Part shown: positions 47,601 to 59,300 of the stretch, one piece after another
Numbering within the stretch: position 1 is the first letter of the stretch
Layout of the letters: every line of letters starts with the position of its first letter
Source: Nyssa sinensis
Lineage: Eukaryota > Streptophyta > Magnoliopsida > Cornales > Nyssaceae
DNA length: 64,000 nt
Direction of reading: 5' to 3'
Assembly (NCBI GenBank): GCA_008638375.1
Contig: CM018038.1
Location: forward strand, 28,308,753 to 28,372,752
Position numbers and translations under genes: made by a program
The notes under the pieces: generated by a model
The model's input: the letters and a program-made list of their open reading frames with translations, nothing else
Told to the model about the DNA's origin: nothing
Database searches by the model: none

Positions 47601-50324
47601 TCACCTAGAAAACAGAAACTTTTAGAAACACACTGGAAGTAATTAAAAAAAAATGAAACTTGTAGAAACACTTAAAAACATAAATTAAAATCTATAAACG
47701 TGTAAAGATAAACATATAATGAATTAATTTTAAATGTTTCAGGCTTACACATCCATCCACACAAGATATAAAGATGGAATTAAGAAGTAAATATAAATGT
47801 CACTTAATCATCAATACCAAATAATTGTTTACTAATAAAAATAATTATAAAATATATTAGAGCTAAATTTATTCATATAATAAGAAATAATTAAAAAAAT
47901 TATAAGTACATAAATTATTAAATACAACACTATAAGTCTACAACATATAGATGAAGTATAATTTAACAAAAGTTCCACGTAACATAACAATTCAAGTAAA
48001 CCAAATAGCAAGATAAGTTATTTTAAGTATTGCAATAAACTGTTCACCTACCTCCTAATTTCCACTATTCTTACTTCTCTTTATTTACTATTTCTAAAAA
48101 GAATAGATATATCTACTTTTGGGGTTTTAATCATTCAATCTCCTCCATCATTTGAGGAAAAAATAGATACTACCTTTTACAATTTCTAAAATTATTGCCA
48201 GCATGAAAGAAAAATTTTGATCATTTAGATCTTTTTTTCATAAGCATTTCGATATGTTTCAATCTTTTCAATTTGTTATGATTGAAACAACTTTGTTTTT
48301 ATAGAAACATGTTAATTTTAATTTTTCACCTTCGTTTCGCTTCATTGAAAATTGAAACATTTTGGTCCTTTCATTGGAAACGAAAAGAGATTTTAACCCT
48401 TGGTAAAGAAAAAAGCTAACCAACATGCCAAACAAGCTATACCATTTTCAGACAAATATGCACTATAAATAAAAACAAAATATCAAGCAAGATTAATAAA
48501 AAATAATAGCCAATATTTTTGACCAGCACAAGCAGGCAGCAGATCAAAACAATAATCCATAAAGCACACCTTCAGGTATAGGTGAATTGCTTGCCAAAAT
48601 ATCTTGAACCCCAGCAGGCTCAACCAAAATCTGCACAAACAGGAAACAAAGTAACAAAGGACATTATTTTTTTGTCAAATTAAAAACCAATGAACAACTA
48701 ATAGAGCATCAGTTATTCTAGAAATATTCCTATATAAGTGCTGGTAATGACGGTGCTAGCAATGTAACAATTGTAATGATGGTGACAGAGGCCTTAACAG
48801 TGGCAAGAACTACTGTGATAAATGTGGTAATTGAGGCGAAGTAAGCAGCGGGGCAATGATGATGGTGCAAGCCATGCAGTGCGAATGGAAAAACTGGTGG
48901 GGGTGACAGAAGTGAGGTGGAAAGAACTAGTTACGGTTGTAGTGATTGCAGCAGTGCCAACAGCAATGATAGTGATAATGATCAGTTGCAGTAATGTGGC
49001 AGAAACAATGGTGGTTGTGTGGGTAGAGATGACGACAGTGGAAGTAGCAAGAACCGCGTACTAGTGATATCAAAAGAAATTGAAACAGCTGCACTGGTCG
49101 GCCAGGTAGTTCTTGGCGGCCTCAGCAATATAACAGGAATTTATGGTGGCAATAATGATGGTCATGGTTGCCTTGGCTGTATTGCCAGAAACAACATAGC
49201 AATGAGCTGTTGGGGAAATGAGGCAAAGAAGACACATTTAGCATGTGTCTCATCTAGTTATTACCATACTAAATGAGAAAGTTCTTGTCCAAACTATTAG
49301 GGGTTTGCTACAACAATCCTGATTCTCTTATTAATTTCTTCACTCATACTCATGCTTATATCTGAGTACATTTTTTGTACCAATGTAAATAATGGGAAGT
49401 AACGATACAATTTCTACTAGAACTCTTCAACAGAGAATTATTCAAATGTGTGGACTAGATTCAGCCTCATGGCCTGATGTGGTGTATTTGGAGACAGGTG
49501 TACCTTCCAGGATATACATTGTCTGTCCATAGGTTGAAAAAATTTACTTGATACATTTCATTTTTAGACCAACATTGAATAATTGCCTTCTGTCCATAGG
49601 TTGAAGGAGATTGACTTTAGCTCCTACACTTTTTTGTTAGTTGGGATACGGTGAAGTGATCCATGGAAGAGGGAGGTTTGGGTTAAAAGAATTTGAAGGT
49701 GTTCAACAAAGCCTTATTGGGGAAATGGATGTGGCGTTATGCGAGGGAAAATCAAGCCCTATGGAGGGGAGAGATGGTCACAAAATGAGTGTGAGGATGG
49801 GGGGTGGTTAGTGACGGATGCGAGGGAGGGTCATGAATGCAGGGCAATTCAAAAGGGAAGGGAAGGTTTTAGTTGTATGGTTCAATTTGATGTGGGGAAG
49901 GGGTTGAGGGTGAAATTTTGGGAGGATCCACGGTGTTGTGATATATTGTTAAAGGAGAAGTTCTCAGCTTTATTTAACACAGCTTCCAATAAAGAAGCTT
50001 TGGTTGGGGATTATGTGGCTATGGTTTTTGGGGGTGGGGGGCAAATCATAGTTGTCAAAACGTGTATCGGAAGCCGTATCGTTTTTCAAAAAATGCGGTA
50101 TCGTATCATGTATCGTAGATACACGTAATTTGTTTTCAAAATACATGTATAAATACATATATATATATATAAATACATAAATATATAATGTTTACAACGA
50201 TATAAATAATATTTCAATTTACATGTCATACAAATTAGATATATAAATTATTATTATTCATCCAACAACTAAAAATCAAAGTAGTACCATGTATAGTTGT
50301 CTCATTTTCAAATATATTGTATTG

Positions 50325-50375
<51 letters not shown>

Positions 50376-53300
50376 TACATATACAGTGTATAAAACCTTT
50401 GAATTCACTTATGAAAAAAAAAACTTAAATTCCATACAATACAAGAATCAAGATTTATAACTACTACGAGTTTCAAACTAAAATTGAATAATCTAAGTTT
50501 CCAACATAGTTTATCAAGAAAAACCCTAAAATTATTCATTTTTATAATTCATCCCATTTTCATCTTAATATCTAATTTCAGTGGCATCAATATATTACAA
50601 TCACCATCATCAGATGCCAACAATTTTTTACTTCCCATATCTTCTTCAACTTCTTGTAAATGTTCAATCCTCATCCACAACTTCTCAAAATACTTTCTTT
50701 CATCTTTTCTTGTTTTATATTGCATCTTCTCTAAGTGTTACAAAGAGACAATATAAAACCAAACAAACAAGAATGGTTTCCATGTATATAACACAACAAA
50801 AAAGAAGTCAAAACGATGGAGTTTAGCTTGATTGCCCGTATCGTATGTATCATGCATATCGAAAAATATCATAAAATACGTATCGTGTATCGTAAGATTC
50901 TATGCAAAAAGATACAACTATAAGATACATATCGTTTTATGTCCATATCGAAATGTATCGTAAGATACTAACAACTGTGGGGGAAATTGTATGGGGATGA
51001 TAGAACGATATGAAAGGCAAGTAGCAGCACAAAATTTAATATGCGCTTGTTTTGTAGGCATTTCATGGGGGAGGAGGAGGGTTCGTTTCCTTGGCGATTG
51101 ATTTGGAAATCAAAGATTCCAACAAAAAAAACTGTGTTATTGTTGGTCAGCAACTTAGGGTGTAATTCAGAAAATCTTCTAAACAGAGGATTCCACCTTT
51201 CGAGTATCGATACGTGATACGGTTAAAAAAATCTTGCAATTGTAAGATACGCATAATTTATTTTTAAATATATTTTTATAAATATAAACCTACAAATATA
51301 TATAAATTATTAAAAATGATATAAATAAAATTAGGATTTTGGATAGCCCAACTTTAATCAAATAAAAGTTCAACCAATAGTTTTAAAAACTCAACATATA
51401 ACAATTCAAACAAAAGCCCAAAGACCCAGCCCAAGAAATCGTTATTTATGAAGAATCTGAGAGTTGCCCTCACCTCACGTGAAAACTACAAAAGGGGGGA
51501 AGGGGCCATCACGAGAAAACTAAAGAGAGAGGAGGAGGGTTCAGCCTTCAAGAATGTTCTTGAATGTCAAGAGAGAGGGAGGGGGGATGAAGCGTTGTAA
51601 CACAAGAGAGGAAATTTTCGATGGAAGAGAGATCGTGATGGAGGAGAAGAAAAATCAACTTAACTGGGTGTGTTGATGTTGCGATATCGATTCTCATCAT
51701 TCAAATTTTTTGTTCATTCTTTGTCTGAGTATGTTCAAATATTGATTTCTTTTCCCTTCCCTTTCTTTCTCTATACTTTCTTTGTTCCAAAAACAAAAAA
51801 TCAAAAAATTATGCGTGGGTTTCTCAAATTTCTCGTATCGGACGATACATACGATGCGAAAAGTCTCGCACAATATGACCTTCATATCGGACGATATGGT
51901 GTAGAAACATTACGAATGCACAAGTCGTATCGTTTTATAATTGTATCGTAACATATCATACGATACGTATAGCGTATCGTACGCTTTTGACAATTATGAA
52001 GAAGACAGTGGATCACCCTTCTGGTGCATTGCAAGTTGGCAAAGGATGCGTGGTGTTTGGTGTTCTATCTTTTCGAGTATAGTTGGGTGATGCCAGTGAA
52101 CATTAAGGAAGGAACGAGAGTTGCTTGGAGGATGGCACCACCTTGTCTCATTTGATGTATTTGGAGAGAACGAAACAAGAGGAGTTTTGAATGAGTTGAG
52201 CTTTCTTCTTGGAAGTTTGAAGATAATATTTTACGATGATTTAAACAAAAACATCCCATGTATTTAGATAATTTCTTAAGATTTTTGAGAGATCTTAGAC
52301 TTTAATATTTTGTGGCCTTGCCATTTTTTTGTATAGGGGTCCCCCCCCCCCCGCCACACGGCGCCTTGTTAATATAATTTCATATTTACTGATCCAAAAA
52401 ATAACAAAACAACATGAAACAAGAAAAATGTACCATATGGTCCACCTGAAATGAACAGTGACAACACCACGACTCCCGAAAAGTAGGAACATTTTCATGG
52501 CTTATAAAGTTGTTTTGACAACTCGGTTAAGAATAAATTTGAATTGAAGTTGTCACAAAATGATTTTTTTATGATAAGTACATTGTTGCCAAATGATGAA
52601 GCAAGCCACAGTTTATAGCATTAGATCAAGCTTATCAACTAGCAGGAATTGTACACACACTTAACAATCAGGTTCAATGATATGATGTAAAACTTGGCAA
52701 TGAATTTAAGCACAGGTTAACATGGAATAGCACTACCAAGAAGGGTACCACTGATAATAATAACAACAACAATAACACTAAAGAGTATCTTAACCTTATA
52801 TACACATACTTAACAATCAGGTGCAATGATATCATACCATAGGCACGGACCATCACATAAAATATGCCTCCAATAAAAACCCAAAACAAACACATAATGG
52901 CGACATTGTACACCAGCATACATGTGGTCAATCATTAAGTAATATTAACATTATATAAACAAATATGGACCACTATATATCATATATGACACCCGTGAAG
53001 GAGAGGGCAACAAACTACAAAATTCAAACACTACATTTACTCAGTGGAGACAATAAATAAAGCTATATTACGGTATTAAACCAACAAGATATTCTGAAAT
53101 TTAAGTTTTCATTTCTAATGTTTCAATGAGTGAAAAAAAATAGAACTTCAGTTTAATTATCTGAAATTCTGTCCATGGAAATGCAAACAAAAACATAAAG
53201 AGCAGTATATTTGTATAATAATGCAACTACCTTCTCAGTGGCATCAGGAACAGATGCTTTACTTAAATAAGCTGGGTCTTCATTGACAAATTCATCTATT

Positions 53301-56300
53301 TTAACCTCATCCAAAACTATTCCATCATCACTAATCACTTCCTTAGATGGGCATATTACTTTGTTATCCTTCAAAATCCTAATGTTGCTTTTGGTTCTTC
53401 TCCGTGGTGGCACTGACTTCACAGGAACAACATCAGGGATGTCCGATTCTGATACTGCAATAGCATCAGAATCATCAGTGGCTCGCATCTCATCCTTGGA
53501 TGCAATTCCGGATTTAATTTTGACTTTCAGATTTTTCTGCAGGGTACTGATATAAGCATGATTTCTAAGCCATTTGACTACTTTGCAATGCAGGTCAGGG
53601 ACCAAGCAATCATCCTGCTCCTGCAGGGGGAAAACAAGGACAAGCAAACAAAAGAAGATATCAAAATGGAGGAGGACAAAGATAACAGCTACAATGAGCC
53701 AAAGTGTACATGTGTGTGCATGTGTAGCAGTTACTGGACTGTCAGACACTAACTACAATCAAGGTAAGATAAGAAATTGAACATTACGGAAAGCAGTGAG
53801 GCCAATGAATCAGGTGAAACGCCAATCTCCAGGGCTACATCTTTCACATTGACCTTTCCTCGATCAATTAACTACAGAACCGACAAAATGTAGAAGCTAT
53901 AACAAGATTGAGCCTATACAGAAACAATTTATCCAAACAAAATCACAAGAAAATAGCATTAGATACTCGTAGAAGTATGAAAATGTTCAGCTTACCTTCT
54001 TTAAAATCAGTGTGAAATTCACAGAGTCGGATGAATTAACATCATCGTCGTTGTTCCTCTCTACTGGCTCCACATTAACAGGTTGTTGAGCACCACCACA
54101 TTCTGATGGAAGTCTGGAATTTGATCTGGTATCCAACAATCCGTCTTCATTTAAAACACTATCACCCAACTTATTATTTTTACCATCACTTGTTTCAATG
54201 TGAATGCCAATTTTATCTCCATTCTTTCGGCCAATTTTCAATTTGTGTGGCTTGTTCACTGTTGATGTCAATGGTTGATGCTCAGTAGTGTAGGAATTAG
54301 AGCCAACTGCTACAGACAAGTCTCCTGATTGTTGAGCGGTGTTATTGTTCTGAACTTCTGAGTGCTTTGAGCAAAAAGCTCGTAACTCAACCTAAAAAAA
54401 GTTTTGGAGAGGGGAAAAATAGCAAGCCACATTACTATGTAGAGACATCTTGCAAAAGAACTACAAAATCAACAGCAAATATCATAATAGTATTTCTCAT
54501 TGAAATTTCAAAAAACAAAGAATGCTCACATCATCACATCCAAATTTCCCCCAAATCTCCATTCTGTGCCTTGCCTCCCTTGCACATATAGGATGGAATG
54601 AAGTTCTGCAAGCCCCTAAACAAACACCAAAACAAATGACATGTTACCAGCAGAGGCATCATCAATATACATTGAACAGCCCACGAAAAGAACCAACCAA
54701 AATAAGATGTAGCAAGTGTATTAATTAAAAAATAACAAAACAAAGTCCATAAATGTAAATTGATGTATATGGATCACTTTAAAAAAAAAATAGAAAAAAA
54801 AAAGGGGGAAAACATGCAAACTGCAACAACCAGAGCTACACATGGAGCATGGAACGGATCAGAGGATTCCAAAAAACAGATGAGAACAAACAATAGCAAA
54901 CCAGAAAAATATATATATTCAGGCTAAAGAAGAGATATGCCATTGCTTGCACATATTCTAATCCTGAAAATATTGGTTAATCTGGAAGAGGAGAAAAGAG
55001 AACATCACTAGAAAACCTAAATATCACAAAGTTATTTGCACATCTTCCTAATCTTCTACTGAAGCTTAAATGCTAAAGTTGGAAAAATCAACAAAAATAA
55101 GAGAAAATTAGCAGCCCAAGTACTATTTTCCTATTTATCCTCAAGATCGTAGCATAGCCATCCTTTTACAATTAGGGCTAAGACTAGCAGAAGAATAAAA
55201 CTATTTTATTTAATTTTTCTTTCACAAGTATATCTATTAGGGGGCAGGCCTTGACACAATAATAAGGTTGCACCATTGTGACCTGAATCTTGCAGAAATA
55301 GTTTCTCTACTTACGGGAATAAGGTTGCATTCATCTAACCTTCTCCAGACCCTGCAGTGGCGGGAGCTTTGTGCACTAGGACTAGCCTTTAAGTAAATCT
55401 ACTAATGATTGCATAAACAAAAGCAGAACCCATGCACACAAGAAATGTAATGGAGAAAAATAAGAAGTAAGCCCATCCAAAAACCAAATAAAAAAGGGTC
55501 TCCTACGAAATACACAAATTTATTAACAGGATAGAACAATTCCCTGACAGCCCAAGAAACAGGGAGGTCAATACCAACCATTTCAACTAAAGAATCAGCA
55601 CCCCCCCCCCCCCCCAAAAAAAAAAAAAAAAACTTCAAAGGTCCTATAACACTACTTCCAAATAGATTACATGAGGTATAAAGACACAGCCTTCCACACC
55701 TACCTACACTTTTTATCAGTGCAGCCCCATGCCAACTCCACAGTGCCTCTCCCATCAATCTGGGCATGGCCCAACGCACAATGAGCTAATATCAAAGCCC
55801 TCTACCAACAAAACTAATAATATAAATTATAGAAACACCCTGAAATGTTTATGTGCATTGGTGTAATTGTGTCACCATCTTCCTGCATCAACTTCTAAGC
55901 ATAATAGCCAACTATTCCCAAATACCATCAAGCAGGATAAGAAAAAGAACCAAAATGCAATATTCCATACAATAACTTAAGTTGAAAATGGAAAAAAAAA
56001 AATCTTACAGATTCAAAAGTAATAAAGGAATTGATCGTGATTTTGAATCTGCTCTTTCCACGAGCCCTCTTAATTGAGACAGGAAATCCAATGCTTGAAG
56101 TAGGAATCAATTTGATTCAATCGGTTCAGAATCATGGGATCCAGGGTTGTTGCACAAAATGTACTTCTAAGTAATTACCCCATAGATCCTATATCAACCC
56201 ACTTGCCACTAAGTAAAAATATCCTAAGAATCCCGAAAAGGAACTAAACAGCAACTTATCCCCACACCAATGATCCACCCAGAATCTGACTTGAGTTCAC

Positions 56301-59300
56301 AATCCGATTACTTTTCCACACCCCAACCCAAATGAGGAACAAACCTTTCTGGTATGTCGAAGCTTGGCACAGCGTCACAAAACTGCTAGCCTTAACAAAT
56401 GAGCCAAGCTAAAGACCCAAATATGCCACTGGAAGAGATTCAATCTTACATCTCCACATGCTTTACAACATGGTTATCCCATCAACCCACCCACCCACCC
56501 CCCCCCCTCCAACAATTTTCATTTTGAAATCCATGTTCTGAACATGGTACACTTCCATTCCATAACAATAAATTTATACAATCCAAAAACTTTCCCTTAA
56601 TTTTCTTTACCATGAGACGAAAGATAAAAAAAAAAAATGAACAAAATGCCACTATATAACAAAGTTTTTCTCAGACCATAATGCATCACAAATTCAAAGC
56701 ATATAGAACGCACTAGTCCTAAGCTTTAGTTAATGTTTAATTCTTAAAGAAAATGCGGTTTTTAGAGGCTCTTGGACAACTTGCATTTAAACAATTTTTT
56801 TATCAGTAAAATTTATAGGAACTTGCATTTAAACAATACTATGTTTCATTAATCCCCTTCTAGTTCAAGAAGATTAGAATCTATAAAAACCTAGACCCAT
56901 TGTAATTGTGCACACGTGCCCATACCAAAAAATGGTCCACATTCCATGCAACAAATCGGTATTAAATGAAGCATGCCCAATCATTTCTCCTCTTATAAAT
57001 GGTCTGGTCCATATGTTAGTGAAGTTAAAGGAAGAATCTTATTGAGATGTGCAATCCTTTGTGGGATGTTTTAATTAGAGAAAAATGAGATAGTCCTTGA
57101 AGACAAAAATAGAGGTTTGATTTCTTTGTTGTGGGATAAAAATACGATCCAAATCACGGTGTTCTCCTGAGCTTTCATCAACCAAAAAATGTAAAGACGT
57201 CAGTTGCCTAGTAGTTATAAGTATATACCGGAGGAATACCCATGACTTCACTATGAGTATAGTCATTCATGATTAAACTATTAAGTACAGACATTCTTTT
57301 TTGCCTTATGTATCCGTGTTAGACACGGGCATACTTGGACACGTCCCATACACACGAAAAAAGAGTCTAATTTTTTGAAATTTCGGACACATCCCGAACA
57401 CATTTTGGACATGTTGGGGGACGCAATTTTGGATTTTTTTTTTTTTTTTGAAATTTTCCCTCATTTTCTCTTCTTCTTCACTATTTTTTTATACACACAT
57501 AAATATATATAGTAGTTAACAAATTTGTTTTGAAATTTGAATCATGAATGTTGATTATTAAATCAAATTCTAAGGTTTTTATTTAATGAATTTTTTATTT
57601 TGATATATTAATAATATTTACTTAATTTGTGTATTTTTATACTAATTTTAATTGAAATAATATTAAAATTTATTATATAGTAATATAAAAAATATACATT
57701 TACCGTGTCATAAATGTATCAATGTCCTACTTTTTTGACAAATGTCGTATTCGCGTGTCCGTGTGGTGTTGTATCCATGTCCGTGTCCATATCCGTATCC
57801 TTGCTTCTTTGTGATTCAACTTGGGTGCAAATTTTAGTAACACTCCATCCAATAAACCTCCAACTAAGGGGTAAATCCATGAGAAGAGAAGGCTAAACCA
57901 GCAATGGCTAACACAACAAAATAAATAAACACCCATACCCTGCCAAATAGCTTCAGTAGCCTAGATACAGCACTATAAACCAATTTTAAAAATTAAACAT
58001 TAGAAAGGAGAAAAAAAAGTAAATTCTAAACCTGTAATTAACAAAAAAGTTAATCCTCATTACTTGTCCATAATCTTAAAAAACAATGAATCTGAAAGGA
58101 TCTACGATCCAAGGCAGCAAGGGCAGAACAAGAACTCCAGGTTTTACAGACAAACTAACTATTTTGTATTCTTTTTTTTTTTAAACGAGTCAAAATTAGC
58201 TCATCTACTGCACTTTGAAGAGCACTTGGAGAACACCTAACAATGGAAAAATCAGTAACATTACAGCAAAACAATCCATTAATTCTTTTCAAAAGATAAA
58301 TTTACAAAGGTATAGATTTACTATTGAGGCCAAAGGATGACTCAGTGGTAGTGAGACCATCCATCTGCAGGTAGGTACAGTTCGAGCCTCGTCCCCCAAT
58401 CCCCAATAAAAAAACTATAAAATGATATTCTTTCCTCTATCTGGAGAAGGAAGAAAATAAGGTAAAGATTTACTATCAGTTGAAAACACCAATCAATAAA
58501 GGAATAAAGTACCCAGACCATTGCAACTTAATTCACTGGTAGTGTTCATTTCGCTAGCTAAACTGTAGGACAGTTGAGAGAACAGAGAGAGAGAGGTATG
58601 AATAGCAATTACCTCTGCTTATTTCTTTTAAGTTGTTCTACAGTTACAGATACTGTTTACAATAGCAGATAAAAATCCAACATTCTTCAACTGCTCAGAG
58701 GGAAATATATTCAAAATGAAGTCAAATATATAATCAAGACATCACAGTACAACACCATACAATTCACATAAGCTTTAATATCCGATTCTGCAAGCAAATA
58801 GATTTACTGTAGCCACAGATTCCACAATAAAATGTGCTTCTGGAATACCATCCAACAAAGAAATGCAGAGTGGTAAAATAAGGAAGCAACAAACATACCA
58901 TTACTGCAACGAACACAAGCCCCACACTTCACTTTGCATAGATAACATACTAATTTTCTCCGAGTTTCCTTTATTCCCTCAACATTCATAATTGGCTCCA
59001 TTGTCCTGGTATCCTCTATGTAGACTTCGGGCATCCACTGACAACAAAACAAGTGAGCAGACTCCATATTATTGCCATTTTCACTTTCAAAACTTCTCTT
59101 TCGAACCGGTTTTAAAGCACCGCCCTGTTTTGGACACAACAAACAAGGCCTGTCAGTGCTTTGGACTTCATTCCTCTGCTGACACCAGGAACACAACCAA
59201 GAACCAACAACATCATCCTGCACACCGTAACACCTCTGGTGGACTGCAACATTACACGAACTGCAAACAATCAATCGGTTCAGCTGGTCGCCCGTGTCAC

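Larger units (their letters stand above)
49600..52400 (+). mobile_element. L1-type LINE C-terminal half, split by two foldback elements
   Basis: 49600-50045 codes [22 protein letters not shown] and [14 protein letters not shown]. 50985-51205 codes the [19 protein letters not shown] and NRGFHLSS part. 52000-52320 codes KTVDHLLVHC-like, [19 protein letters not shown], then the tail, ending with CGGCGCCTTG and CTGATCCAAAAAATAA near 52400. Between come elements at 50052-50983 and 51206-51993. Reading resumes across both. Antisense to the PHD gene in intron 5. Confidence 0.8.
54616..58898. other. Intron 1 of the PHD gene (4.3 kb)
   Basis: Holds an Au SINE (55241-55389), a tRNA-derived SINE (about 58325-58432) and GTGTCC-rich element copy D (57288-57815). 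Also a C-run/A-run near 55599-55630. Remaining sequence shows nothing I can name. Confidence 0.6.

Noticed and set aside
48831..49276. Two plus-strand frames of 77 and 85 codons
   Set aside because: Fall in a degenerate GTG/GCA/ATG simple repeat; composition explains them.
53153..53749. 198-codon minus frame considered as a separate gene
   Set aside because: Its middle is exon 5 of the PHD gene; both ends read through into introns past canonical splice sites.
58325..58432. Possible functional tRNA gene
   Set aside because: Pol III boxes are present but no cloverleaf, acceptor stem or anticodon arm can be drawn.
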